In this document: one piece after another, positions 11,137 to 21,752 of the stretch
Layout of the letters: each line of letters starts with the position of its first letter
How positions within the stretch are numbered: position 1 is the stretch's first letter
Assembly (NCBI GenBank): GCA_964058845.1
Contig: CAXKVR010000274.1
Coordinates: 2,501 to 66,500, forward strand
Direction: 5' to 3'
DNA length: 64,000 bases
Source of the DNA: Carex sylvatica
Taxonomy: Eukaryota > Streptophyta > Magnoliopsida > Poales > Cyperaceae
Translations under genes and position numbers: made by a program
Notes under the pieces: model-generated
Databases searched by the model: none
Told to the model about the DNA's origin: nothing
The model's input: only the letters and a program-made list of their open reading frames with translations

Positions 11137-14100
11137 TTCTTTCTTGATCCAGGTGGTTCACAAAGCGTAGACCCATGCTTCTATCCTTTTGCTTGGTTTC
11201 CTTCCTACTAAGAGGCTTTGAAGTATCATTCCATTCATCTTTGAACCAGTTGACTCTTAGGGATGTAAACCCATAGTATCTATCTTGCGAGGGGATAACC
11301 TACTAATTTCATCCTACTTTGCACAGAGGAGCTCAGAGCTCAGCGAATGCAAGAAGCAGGCAGGCATAGATAGATAATTTGGTAGGGAAAAGTGCTTTTG
11401 ATTCCTTTCACCTCGGTCTTCTTTCTCCTGCCCAGATCAAAGGTGGTCTCTTTTAGAAAAAGAAGTGCTTCCGTTCCCGAAAACACATTTGCCATTACTC
11501 TGTCTTGTAGGGCATTTCTATCTATGTAGCAAGAAGTGATGTTCAATCAATCCCATAGCTTTCTGAAGCAAGAAGAACTATCGATGCCGGCATAGAGGAC
11601 TACTGACTGCTATTCAGGCTGGAATACTCGTCTTCAAACCTCAATAAGTTTCTAGAGAAAGCTCGTATGTAATGCTAATGTAGATCCTACTAAACGAGAC
11701 CTTATCTAATCGCTCCCCCGTTCAAACACTTCTGGTACCACCGAAATCGCGTATCAAAAAGACGAAGTTTATTCTCAATTATCATCTCCGCTTATGCTCT
11801 AGCTTGCTTGGGATACTCGTTGCCTGGGACGAGAAAAGAGGAGAGGCCCTTGTTTAAGTGCTTCTTACTTCACAAAGGAACGAAATGGCACCTCTGAAGT
11901 AGGTTACTCATTTCAGCCCTAGTTTGTGTATTTTGGTGATCATAGTATCGTGACGACCTTTATGACAAAAAGATAAAGAAAGAACGAAACCAATGAAATC
12001 GGCATTGCATTTAGAGAGAAATTGTCCAGTAAGAAAACTGCTCACATATCATATTTATTTTTCGTCGTCTAACCTAGAATTCTTTCATTACTTTTCTTTC
12101 TCACTTGTTATTTCTACCTAATAAATCTCAAACACCGGACACTTATAGAGGAACACCTTTGTTTGAAAGAGGTAGAGGAAGAGGTAGCGGAGGAGTTGTG
12201 CCAGTCAGTGTTGATATTGAAACTTTGATCGATGTGCAGGGAGGGAAGCACAGCCGAGTGGTGAGGCAAATTAAGAATTCTAATAAATAGTCTTATTAAT
12301 CTTTTTTTTATTTACAATACATGAGCATATTCTTAATTAGAGCTGGAATTACCACAGATGTTGATCGAGCGGGGATCCATGAAAGTAGGCAGGTTATTTA
12401 CTTTGGAGTTACTGAGCTTAGCTTAAGAGTATTATTTTGAGCAAGAAGGAACTGACAGACTATATCTGAGCGGCATGGCGTAGGTGTGGACTTAACACTT
12501 CCTCCTCTATCTCCCTATCTTTTTTTTCTTTCTTTTGTATGGAGGGTGCCATGATTTCAGCACGTACTGATGCCAAGCTTTGGAAAGCCATCAAAAACGT
12601 AACGTTCAGGTTTTGCCAGGACAGAGCAGTCTCGGATGCAGGCGTTGATAGCCAGTCAACAGCAGGAGATTCAGGTGCTAAGGGATCAGATAGTGAGTTC
12701 GTTCTCCTATTTATCGTAGATGACTTGTAGGACAACCTTTTAGACTGAGAGTAATTCCTAGAGAGATCGATGCTGCCTTTCGGGTGGAGCCAATTGTGGG
12801 AGGGCTGGAGCTTACGATGATGATGACAAGGAGACGTTTTATAGGAAATTTATAAATCTGCATTCTTGCTACATTGGTGGTGTAGTGTAAATAATGAAGA
12901 TATCTTAGCCCTTTCATTACTACAGAGGGACACTCATGCGTGCATATCATGGACTTGACTTCCACATCCTTTTTTTGACTTCCCTCGCCGGGTCCTGCGT
13001 CAGTTTGGATTCCTTAAGGACATGCCAGACTTGACCGCTCCTGACTTTGCACCACGTCCTCTGACTGGGGAGAGTTGCTGGTCGCGTTGTGGAAGCTTGG
13101 AAATTCCCTTCATCTCTGTCAGCGGGAATATCTCTTCGTATTCATTCCTTAAACAAGTCCACAACTGATCAGTAAATAAGAGCTCTTTGATAACCATTAA
13201 GGTAGCTGTGAGCTCATGAGTCTTGCTAATATAATAGAAAGTCGCACAAAAGTGCTCTTGAACCACAACCCATTCTTGGGACAGGCCTCATCAATAACAT
13301 AAAAGAAGAAGCCGGCTATAGTCCCCGAAAACGAACGTCTTAAGGTTCGGCCATCCACATTCAAAAGGTTTGGTTTGAACAAGCCCAGTAAATGGGAAAC
13401 GAAAGGAAGAATTCCTGTTTCTTCCAATTTGTCTTCTTTCTTTATGTACTTTTGTAGGACAACCTGGAGCTACCTTAACGACGGGACTGAACTCGAAAGG
13501 TCGAGTCTTTCTTTCTTGAAGGACGGTACCTGTACAAGAGGTTCCTTATCTAAACTTCAAGTAAGAAGGTTCACCGGGTACTTACGTGGACCTTCTTTCT
13601 CTTATAAGAGAGAGCGACCTCCCTCCTATTGAGTGAATTGGGTGAATCGGATTCTCATGAATTTCTTATGCTTGTCCTAAACTCTATCTTTTATGAGATT
13701 AAGCTCGATTAGCATCTGTTAGCTCCTGTTGGTCTATGTGTCCAACGATTGGAAGGGAAGGAGCAAGCCAAAACCTACTCCTAACAAGTTGCTGAGTTCG
13801 GCTTTCGGAAATAGAAATCACATCTATATGAAATGAACTTATCTTTCGAGGAAAGACATAGCTTTCGAGTTACGGAATAGAAAGAGAGGCCGATTGATGT
13901 GCTTCCATAACCAACCGGTTGCAGACAAATAGCTAACAGCGATAGAATGGCTATTTTCGTAGCTCAGAGCTGAGTTAGTTGCTTACTTTCGATATGGTAT
14001 AGCTACTACTTGAGTAGATTAGATAGATGCTCTTTCCTCGAACCAAGCCATTCGAGGGCAGCGCAGCAAGGACATTTTTATTAGAAAGATCCGTGGTCTC

Positions 14101-15602
14101 ACCAACGACCCCTACAATCTCCTGCAACTATTAGGGGTGTCTATTCTCCTTTTCGGGAAAGCAAATAAGAGCTCTTCTCGGCCAGATGGAGGGAGGCAGC
14201 TTTGGTTTTCTTGCGCTTTCTCTTCTCTCGAGTAACACCACAGGATCAATTGTTTGAGTCACCTCTTGCGAAGCTTTATCCTTCTTTGTGCCATCTTTTA
14301 TAGCTTTCTCCTTCACTGGTTCAGCTATACCACAGGTGCCACTTGGTTAGACTCTTTAGTTGGATCTGAACTTTCTTCTGGTCCTTTAGTAGTATTTACT
14401 TGGTCAAGAATATGGTTGGTATCAAGTGGATCATCAAAATCAACATCTCCTTTAGCCAGGTTCGATCTGACATGCTTCCTTATTTGGTTCTGGGTGGATC
14501 GTACTTGAAGTAAGTTTTGAAGTTGGTATGTGCTCGACTGGCAGACTGGCACCGACTCATCCAACTCAGTCACGGCAGTTTGGAGTAACGTCACCATCGA
14601 CAGAAAGATACAGAGACAGGTCATCTCAGCGTTCTACAAAGGATCAGCATCGATCAACCTTGACGTGGAGCCTCTTCTACAACTTGTTGAGGACATCGTG
14701 AAGGAACAATTGAAGAAACTATGTATTTGGAATTTCCCGTAGAAAGGAACACTAAATGCACACATTCGCATGAAAAGGAATTCAGGAAGAAAGTAAATAG
14801 AAAGTCAAGACAGAGAGCAAAACATGTATAATAGAGTTTTTTGGAGCATGTCCAATGGACGGACCCTTCCTTTGAACTCGAAAAAGCTAGCTGCTGAAGT
14901 GGAATCAGCTCCGGTTCTAGCTGACAAGAAAAAGCTTCCTTTTGTTCACTCCTTTCAATTGAAAACATTTCCAGGGATACGAAAAGGTGACGAAGCAGTA
15001 GTTGTCAAAACAAATAAAGACGCAAAAACCAAAGAAAATGAAGTCGCTGTTGACTGTGATTGTTGGAGGGATGAATAAGAAATTTCCAATTCGAATATAG
15101 AGTGGATCCTCAATTCCAAAAAGCATAACCAAACTAGTTCTATATATGATCAAATGCATTTTATTATTCATAGACTTTTCAGCATCCTACTTTTCAATTT
15201 GGTTGATTGGTCAAACCAGTTTTGAAATTCGATTGACTAACCATTCAAAACCAAACCAGTACGTGTCCAGCCTTCAGAAGGCATAAACCTGAGGTAAGAT
15301 GAAACTACTAGTTGGCTTGGTCTGAATCACAGCAAATCCTTTCTAGAGATAGTTATGGAGTAAAAAAGTGAATTCCCTTGAAGGAAAAGTAAGGACATCC
15401 AGTTAAGACAAGGTTTTGTGTGTACCGACCGCATCTGCTATAAAAAAGGGAGTAGTAATAGCGATCTGAGAAAATGGAAGAGAAATGGCGGAGAAACATG
15501 GTGGAGACTACAGAAACATGGGCATCCATAATATGGTAAACCCCACAAGAATCGAATCTGTTGACAGACCTAGACCTAGAGGTAACATCCTAGGAAAAAC
15601 AT
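11137..15602. other. Mitochondrial-like stretch, no gene identified
   Basis: About 4.5 kb without a recognisable gene. Short frames at 12105-12290 (glycine/arginine stretch RGRGRGSGG), 12539-12730, 13375-13632, 14530-14742 and 14824-15078 show no family motif. The texture (purine-rich GAAAGAAAG and TCTTTCTTC runs, intermediate GC) resembles plant mitochondrial intergenic DNA. That origin is an inference. Confidence 0.35.
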
Positions 15603-15950
15603 CTATTTGCACATGAAAGCAATGATACTAGCCAAGTCTATTCCAATCTCCAAAAAAGGGCTGGGATGGGGATCGGTGCGAGACCACGCGAAGCATAACC
15701 CATGATAGGAATAGTTGGTCCTTTCCTTCGTCTCACTCAGGCGGCTAATGTTGAGTGAGAAGTCCAGCCAGGTTCTTCCGGTTTGTAACGAATCAGTTGC
15801 CCTTCCTGCTGCTTCATTTACAATTTTTTTCAGATTATCAGGTTGACAAATGAATGGCACTAGTTCGTCATAACGTTTTTGAAGTCGGCTCATGAGTTCG
15901 TCCTCCTTCCAAAAATCCCTTAGCACTTTGCTTCCGCTGCCTTCTAACAT
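15603..15950 (-). CDS. Unrecognised 115-residue frame
   Basis: Begins with ATG at 15950 and ends at 15603. The first 80 residues are soluble and charged (WKEDELMSRLQKRYDELVPF, then NLKKIVNEAAGRATDSLQ) and look more protein-like than most frames here. The C-terminal 30 residues do not. No domain recognised. It could be an exon of a nuclear gene or a mitochondrial frame. Confidence 0.25.
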   Translation of the reverse strand: MLEGSGSKVLRDFWKEDELMSRLQKRYDELVPFICQPDNLKKIVNEAAGRATDSLQTGRTWLDFSLNISRLSETKERTNYSYHGLCFAWSRTDPHPSPFLEIGIDLASIIAFMCK

Positions 15951-18137
15951 AACAAAACCGAAAATAAAAAAAAAAATTTCCAGGAGAGAATCTCAAAAAA
16001 GTTATCGGTCAACTTCGACCGATCAAATATGAGATTGAGTTGGTTCTACCAACGAAAAGAAGAATAAAGGGATCGGCTCTTTCCTTGTACCCAGAGCCTT
16101 CAGAAGGCATGAAAAAGAGGTAATGACACCTCTCAAGTAAAATTCCGTGATGTCGGAACACTCTACTCTATACGCAAGACTTCCGCTTAGCATTTCCCAT
16201 TATCTTCCCTTCTTACTTCTTCACGTGAAAAAATCACTTCTTCATATTTGAAACATATTGAAAACCAATACTTCACTTATTCCAGTAATTCCCATCCATG
16301 ATTTGCTTATTGAATGAAGATTCAGTCTTTCTTATTTCACATTCATCTTATAATATTTATATATGTACATTATTTCCGTATTTGTTTTCATTTCTTCTTG
16401 ACTGACGGAAGTATTAGTTGAGATTTCAATATCTTTTAATATGTTATTATGAGAAAAAACAATTCCAAGTAATCACTTCATGTTGTATTGCTTCAAGTAC
16501 TCATTGGGAGTGTTATGAATGGGCTATGGAACTTTTTTTACATATTCTCATATATAACGCGCCGCATTGATTTCTTTTTGCTTTTTTCTTTGTTTTTACA
16601 TATTATCTACAATAGACGAGAAATACATTGTCTTTATATAAGTAAGCGTAATAAAAAAGATCGAATGTTTGCCGGGTGGATTATTTCTTTCTGTTCCTTT
16701 TATCTTGTTATGTAATTCCCCATACAAATAATGAAATGTTGGATTCCAGTCCTGTACTTCCGGCAGAGAAAAGAAAGAATAACTTTTTTCAAATTATATT
16801 CAGTATTATATCTCGATTTTCAGTCTTGAAGTTCAATCCCAAACGGAAGCCTTATATGTATGGGTGAACGTCAATGTGGATGGAGCCTCTTATCTTAAGT
16901 AGCAGCAAAGGTATATGGCCCGCTGTGAAATCCGTAACACTACAATATGGCACTGACTCTCACTGCTCGTGTAGGCGGGAATACTACCTATCCAATTTAG
17001 GTCCATCTACACTCGCTTTTTGCTTGTACGTCTCATTATCACTCACTGACGGGTCTTCCATATCTATCTATGGACCCGATCATGAAGATAAGGACAATAT
17101 GAGATTTTTTTACTAATGTTGGTGTAAAAAAAAAAAAGTATCTATAGCTATGAGTCTAATATGGTTAATTGGCTATACATATAAGTATCAGTATCGGATC
17201 GTTGTTAGCTTTATAATCGTCTTTCAATCATGGAAAAAAAAGAGCCTTGGAGTTGGAGAGCATTAGAGCTTAAAACGTATGGAAGCAAATCTCTGGTGTC
17301 TAAAAAGACTCCAGCTTGCTCAGTTGAAGTTCTCAGACTTTGTTTGACTTACCTTGAAGGAGATGCTTACGCTGCCTTACTGGCTTTGGGTCACTTTTCA
17401 AATTAATGAAGTTGTATCCCGCTTCTACTTTATGGAATTTTCTTACGAGTTTGCGCTTGCCACTTAAGAAAGGCCTTTATTCTAGTTAGAATGGGACTTC
17501 TATTATATCTAAATATTAAGCACTTTATATATTGATATTAAGCACTGCTTCTATTAAAAAGGGAATATTTCGATTTGGAATCCACTAGTTTGCTTTTCAC
17601 TCCAATTTCCACTGACCCACTACAGCTATAAAACCACTCACCATTGGATCGACTTAAAATCCACTTGCTGACCTTTTTTGCCTTAGCCTTAAATCCCAAC
17701 TTCTCGTTGCTTTTATTATTCGGGAACTAATCTACTTTCTTCTTTCAATAGGTCCTAAGCTAGCTAGCTCTCGATCAGGCAAGTAAGCGATCTATTTTGA
17801 TTGACATCCTCTTCCTCTTAAATAAAAAAGCCCCGCTATTGCTTTAGGCATTAAAAGCCTATCAACCTTAGATAGACGTCAACCTGTAGAAGAGAGAGAT
17901 TTATATACCTGCTACCTGCTCTCCCTCAAAAGGAATACTCCTTCTGACATATTCATTTCCTATAATTAACCCTCCAATTTATCAATTTAATATTTTCTAT
18001 TTCAGCTGGTCACATAAGCATGTTAAGATATACCTGTCCTTGTGCAATTCCATTCTTACCCCCACCGCCCCTAATTTATCAGATTATTACATACTGTTTG
18101 GTGCCTTCTCAGTTTGCTCCCACTCTACTATAAAAGA
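15951..18137. other. AT-rich stretch, small frames only
   Basis: No recognised gene. Plus-strand frames at 16488-16715 (hydrophobic), 16874-17116 and a 58-codon ATG frame at 17230-17406 (starts MEKKEPWSWRALELKTYG) lie in AT-rich sequence. They could be remnants of organellar or plasmid genes next to the compact cassette that follows, but I recognise none. Confidence 0.3.
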
Positions 18138-18223
18138 CCTGATCCTATCATACTAGTGGTAGGCATGCTATGGTACTTCACCTGATCCTATCAAACTAGT
18201 GGTAGGCATGCTACGGTTATTCC
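18138..18223. repeat. 43-base tandem duplication
   Basis: Two adjacent 43-base units, 18138-18180 and 18181-18223. Each begins CCTGATCCTATCA and contains ACTAGTGGTAGGCATGCTA, with a few differences in the last third. It ends four bases before the last frame of the minus-strand cassette. Confidence 0.9.
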
Positions 18224-18226
18224 TAG

Positions 18227-18502
18227 TTATAGGTAGGCCTGCCAAAAATTACTTATAAAGTTTGGATTGACCCTTATTCTCATCTCAATAAGCTCATCCC
18301 TTAGCATACTCATCTGCACTATCGTGGAACGGCAACACATATCAGGATGCTTAATCTTACGTAGAAGAAATGAGTTAATTACATATTCAATCTTATCGTC
18401 CAATATAGTTATTACTGATCGATCATATGATACTTCTTCTTTTCGAATATACAAAATTGTATCCCCGCACTCACGCATAAGCGACTTAATATAGTTATTC
18501 AT
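18227..18502 (-). CDS. Cassette frame 5, unknown, 91 residues
   Basis: ATG at 18502, last of five minus-strand frames. Soluble and charged, with no membrane segment: MNNYIKSLMRECG at the start, then DRSVITILDDKIEYVINSFL and STIVQMSMLRDELIEMRIRV. No family recognised. It starts 12 bases after the stop of the previous frame, the kind of spacing expected of co-transcribed genes in organellar or plasmid DNA rather than nuclear genes. Confidence 0.4.
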   Translation of the reverse strand: MNNYIKSLMRECGDTILYIRKEEVSYDRSVITILDDKIEYVINSFLLRKIKHPDMCCRSTIVQMSMLRDELIEMRIRVNPNFISNFWQAYL

Positions 18503-18514
18503 GGGAGTACCTTG

Positions 18515-18778
18515 TTATAACATGAGTCTGGGTGCTCCCAAAGCAAGAAAAGAATGTGCTGGAGTAACAACAGTGGAACCCTGAGGGTTTGACCCGTTAA
18601 CCTTTGAGCCGGCAGTATCGCTATCCTGAGAAACTTCCTCTATATCTATAACAACTGCATGACCAAGCATAACAGTGGCTCCTAGAAAGCATATAACAGA
18701 AGCTACATAAGGACCAGCTGCAGCTAGCCTGCTTAGCATGAGAAAATCTATTCTTTGCATAAAAAGCAAAATCTTCAC
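18515..18778 (-). CDS. Cassette frame 4, unknown membrane peptide, 87 residues
   Basis: One hydrophobic segment (about residues 17-44, AAAGPYVASVICFLGATVML) followed by a polar tail with SQDSDTAGSKVNGSNPQGST. The start codon is GTG and shares its first G with the TAG stop of the preceding frame (TAGTG). In-frame ATGs at codons 7 and 14 are alternative starts. No family recognised. Confidence 0.35.
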   Translation of the reverse strand: MKILLFMQRIDFLMLSRLAAAGPYVASVICFLGATVMLGHAVVIDIEEVSQDSDTAGSKVNGSNPQGSTVVTPAHSFLALGAPRLML

Positions 18779-19050
18779 TACCTTGACTTGAAATAATGAC
18801 TATTATTAACCATATTGAATTGTTGTAAGACATTATGCCACAAAAAAACACTTAAACTACAAAAAGCTAATATACCTAATATATATAAATAATAGATTAG
18901 GTTAGAATAAATGAAGACTAAAGAATTGAAGATGTCTGTGAAGACTGAAGAATTGAAGTCAGAATTGAAGAGGTCAGAAAATGGCTTAGGTGTAAGTGAA
19001 ATGAAAGATCTACCTAATAATCTAATTATTATTCTTTCTAGCATGTTCAT
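18778..19050 (-). CDS. Cassette frame 3, unknown membrane peptide, 90 residues
   Basis: Starts with ATG overlapping the stop of the preceding frame by one base (TAATG). It has one long hydrophobic segment (about residues 45-72, around LIYYLYILGILAFCSLSVFL). The N-terminal half contains FSDLFNSDFNSSVFTDIFNS, which looks like a weak internal repeat. No family recognised. Confidence 0.4.
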   Translation of the reverse strand: MNMLERIIIRLLGRSFISLTPKPFSDLFNSDFNSSVFTDIFNSLVFIYSNLIYYLYILGILAFCSLSVFLWHNVLQQFNMVNNSHYFKSR

Positions 19051-19682
19051 TACTTCCCCTTGTTTTTCCTTTTGAGATACCTTTCAGCATCATATTGCTT
19101 TTTCTTTAATCTTTGAGCTTCTTCTTTTAGATTGTACTCTTCATCCCTAATTCTTAGCTCTTCTTGATAATGATAAGCTTGTCTTTGTTCAGGAGTTGCT
19201 TCATGTTCCAACCAACGCTGAATCCTCTCATTTTCGAGAAACTTAATCCTCTCATTTTCGAGAAATCCTTTATGGCTTTTTTCCATTGAAGTTCCTTCAG
19301 GCTCAGACATTGGACTTTTTAGTCTCCGTTGTGCACGTGAAGCAGATGCCCCATCGTCACGTTCTTCATTTACGGCTGGAGCGGCGGGGTTCTCGCTTCC
19401 GATCGGATTTTTAGGAGCTCCGTTAGGAGGTAAATCGGGAAACGGAGCCGCAGGAGGCTGAAAGACGAAGTAGTCATCCACGTCGAAGAATTCATCCATC
19501 GCATGTCCCATTATAACAGGAAATAAGCCTAAATTCAAAAGATGCCATAGATATGATAAGCAAAAGGTGAAAAGTTTAAGCGTATTTGTATTAGAGTATA
19601 TAAGACCCAGATGTATGTAAAACGCAATAGTGCAGAACACAAAAAACAAAACGAACTTCGTAAGTAGACGCTTCAGGTACAT
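19050..19682 (-). CDS. Cassette frame 2, unknown, two membrane segments and charged tail, 210 residues
   Basis: Largest of the five stacked frames. ATG at 19682. It has two hydrophobic segments (about residues 8-30 and 34-58), an acidic stretch (DEFFDVDDYF), a proline/alanine-rich linker (PPAAPFPDLPPNGAP), and a highly charged helical C-terminus ending in KRKNKGK that is probably a coiled coil (EELRIRDEEYNLKEEAQRLK). The sequence FLENERI occurs twice, from a 24-base duplication in the DNA. The design, membrane anchor plus charged coiled tail, is coherent and unlikely to be random. I recognise no family. The next frame starts on the last base overlap (TAATG). Confidence 0.5.
   Translation of the reverse strand: MYLKRLLTKFVLFFVFCTIAFYIHLGLIYSNTNTLKLFTFCLSYLWHLLNLGLFPVIMGHAMDEFFDVDDYFVFQPPAAPFPDLPPNGAPKNPIGSENPAAPAVNEERDDGASASRAQRRLKSPMSEPEGTSMEKSHKGFLENERIKFLENERIQRWLEHEATPEQRQAYHYQEELRIRDEEYNLKEEAQRLKKKQYDAERYLKRKNKGK
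19221..19268. repeat. 24-base tandem duplication inside cassette frame 2
   Basis: Two units, 19221-19244 and 19245-19268, both beginning AATCCTCTCATTTTCGAGAA. 24 is a multiple of three, so the frame stays open; it encodes FLENERI twice. Confidence 0.9.
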
Positions 19683-19716
19683 TTAAATGTAGTAGTGGAA
19701 ACTAAGAGTTAAAACG

Positions 19717-19929
19717 CTAAAGATAATAATGATGAATAGCATTCCGATACTGACAACAAAAAGAGAAATGAAACCCAGAATAGGTAGAAAGATGAGTTGT
19801 GAGAGGAAAAGATTCCATGGAATCTCCATTTTTTTTTTGAGTTATATCGCTAACTCTACCTACTTTCAATTTAGCCATGATTAAATGAAATTCTTTTGTT
19901 AAGAACACAAAATGCCCATCCCCTATCAT
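19717..19929 (-). CDS. Cassette frame 1, unknown, 70 residues
   Basis: First of the five minus-strand frames, ATG at 19929, 34 bases before the next. Starts MIGDGHFVFLTKEFHLIMAK; an internal ATG at codon 18 (MAKLKVGRVSDITQKK) is a possible alternative start. No domain recognised. Membership of the stack is its main support. Confidence 0.3.
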   Translation of the reverse strand: MIGDGHFVFLTKEFHLIMAKLKVGRVSDITQKKNGDSMESFPLTTHLSTYSGFHFSFCCQYRNAIHHYYL

Positions 19930-20099
19930 TCTATATCCTAGTAGACCTGCGGGCGATAGGTACTATGTTGGATATATAAGAACAACTAACAATTCAGACG
20001 TTGTTGTCGTTGCTTGAACGCGCGCCCTACCCAATAATAAGTTTGTAATCATATCAATGTTCTCTTTAACATATCAACTAACCAAAATATGGGCGACCC

Positions 20100-20157
20100 A
20101 GCGAGTAACTAAAGTAGTTACTCATTTCCTGGCTCGTAACATTAGTAGTTACTCGCT
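20100..20157. repeat. Short nested inverted repeats
   Basis: AGCGAGTAACT (20100-20110) is matched by its reverse complement AGTTACTCGCT (20147-20157). Between them AGTTACTC (20116-20123) also pairs with the first arm over eight bases with a five-base loop. Two alternative hairpins are possible. Confidence 0.8.
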
Positions 20158-20250
20158 GCGAGCGAAAGGATGTAGCGTAGCGAGCCAACCAACAGGAAGG
20201 GTAAAGAAATCCCGAGTGATGTGGGTAGAGGGGCAAAAGCTTCATGCAAT

Positions 20251-20703
20251 ATGAGAGAAGCCGAGTCAAGCCAATCAACCTTCACTCTATGCGAAGTCTG
20301 TGGAATTCCTGGAGAATCCTCGGGGATGCTGACATGTCCAAAATGCAAGAACGCGTGTCACCCTCCTTGTACTAAATTCGAAGAAACCCCACACAAAGAT
20401 GGGGCATGTTTAAAATGGTGTTGCCTACGCTGCGCCAAAGGTAAACAAATGGCGATACCCGAGATAAGAGAAAGGCATAAAAGGGTACAAAAGGAGAAAA
20501 CACCCCTGCCAAGACGGGAAGTCTCCTTCCCTCCTGAAAAAGAAAGGTTGCTTGCAGATCTTCTAAACGAGTACCTAGAACTCCAGGCCCAACAAAGTCG
20601 ATCTGTCAGAGGTCTAAGAAATGCCACCCGAAGGCTGCAAGTCGACAAAATCGAAGAGTTAGCCAAGCCAGTGTCGCAAGAAAATAAAACGCTAACAAGC
20701 TAA
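20251..20703 (+). CDS. PHD-finger protein frame (PHD 1), 150 residues
   Basis: Starts at the first in-frame ATG (20251). Residues about 13-65 form a complete C4-H-C3 PHD pattern: CEVC, then CPKC after eleven residues, a histidine five residues on (ACHPPC), and CLRC to close. PHD fingers bind zinc and usually read the histone H3 tail. The remainder is basic, then predicted helical (EKERLLADLLNEYLELQAQQ) and ends with a charged tail. The frame is intact, unlike the rest of the mosaic. It may be a short accessory frame of the retroelement or a captured domain. No nuclear localisation proof. Confidence 0.55.
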   Translation: MREAESSQSTFTLCEVCGIPGESSGMLTCPKCKNACHPPCTKFEETPHKDGACLKWCCLRCAKGKQMAIPEIRERHKRVQKEKTPLPRREVSFPPEKERLLADLLNEYLELQAQQSRSVRGLRNATRRLQVDKIEELAKPVSQENKTLTS

Positions 20704-20744
20704 AGAACAAGACTTATTCGTTTTCAAACGATAAAGTCGCCGCA

Positions 20745-20906
20745 ATGTTCCAAGTACTAACTCGCAGCGGCCTCAAACTACCGGAATGCAAACGACCGTT
20801 AGAAGCAAACATGACTAACGAGCCTAACTATTGCCCATACCATAGAATTCTCGGTCATAAAATTGAGGTGGGTATTAAAAGACCTCTTGGAGAAGAAGCG
20901 AGATGA
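20745..20906 (+). pseudogene. Gag-type zinc-knuckle remnant
   Basis: ATG frame of 53 codons containing NEPNYCPYHRILGHKIE, a form of the CPYHR...GH motif found in plant Ty3/gypsy polyproteins between gag and protease. The expected second cysteine after the histidine is lost, and the frame ends early at 20904-20906. Recognition is from memory of the motif. Confidence 0.5.
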
Positions 20907-20979
20907 GGGATCCCTGACGCTCGCCTCAGAGGCATATTTAGACGGAAAGAGAGCCACACCGTCTATTGATAAAGGCAAA

Positions 20980-21260
20980 GAGAAGATGATACTAAGAGCG
21001 CTCTTAATAAAGGAGGAATCTTCTAAATTCGAAGAAGGTGATTTGGTACTCATGTCATGCCGACCAGTCTCAACGCAATCCATCGATGGCAAGTCAGTAC
21101 CTAAATGGGAGGGAGGGACCGTACACAGTCAAACAATCGCTGGGAAGAAATGTTTACCAGCTTGTAGATTGCTATGGAGAAAGGTTCATGCCTCCTATTA
21201 ATGGGATATACCTTCGCGAATATCAAGTGCCATGGGCGCCCACTCACGGTGGAGTCAAGC
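20980..21260 (+). pseudogene. Integrase C-terminal (GPY/F-like) module 1, frameshifted
   Basis: Reads FEEGDLVLM near 21030, then PKWE, and after a frameshift GPYTVKQSLGRNVYQLVDC followed by INGIYLREYQVPW. This order (basic lead, GDLVL, WEGPY, YxL, L..Y) is that of the C-terminal domain of Ty3/gypsy integrases. The shift lies at a GGGAGGGAGGG run near 21107-21118, so it may be a simple one-base slip. The catalytic DDE core is not present upstream. Confidence 0.7.
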
Positions 21261-21449
21261 AAGTAAAAGATTCAAACTCTCCTTCCACCTGCAATGAAGA
21301 GACTTCGGATAACTCCGAAGAGGAAATAGAAGCTCAATGCCATATGGCAGGGTCCGCTACTGATTCGGAACACTCTACACCCGAGCCAGAAGACACTGAA
21401 TTGGGACTTGAATGGGATTCCGAAGGCAACATACCGATAAAAAAGGCCC

Positions 21450-21700
21450 TATGCGAAGAATGCGACGAAGTGATTATTGGCTCATGTTCGAGTGCAATAG
21501 ATGTAAAGGTGTATACCACCCACCATGTATCACCCCTGACGGGAAAGAAGCAAAGGTCATGGATGACAGATATCAATACTGAGTATGTCCTGGATGCGAG
21601 ACAATACTCGCTTCTGAACGTGCAAAAAGAAAGCACGCCAAAGAAGGAACAACTGAAAAACAAAAGGATAAGGTTCGAGCAAGCATTCTCCGACAAACTT
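21450..21700 (+). pseudogene. PHD finger 2, broken
   Basis: Begins CEECDE in one frame, then after a one-base shift reads WLMFECNRCKGVYHPPC and, past an in-frame stop, VCPGCE. Together these complete a C4-H-C3 PHD pattern. A basic segment (ERAKRKHAKEGT) follows, similar to the one after PHD 1, suggesting that the two are copies of one unit. Both breaks are in the sequence, so no intact protein is made. Confidence 0.6.
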
Positions 21701-21752
21701 CCCTCCAAAGCAAAAGTCTAACCCTGAGGAAGGAGAAGAAGCCTCGTACCAC

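Noticed and set aside
14641..14742. Resemblance of NLDVEPLLQLVEDI to sieve element occlusion proteins
   Set aside because: Only about 15 residues; no second motif of that family nearby.
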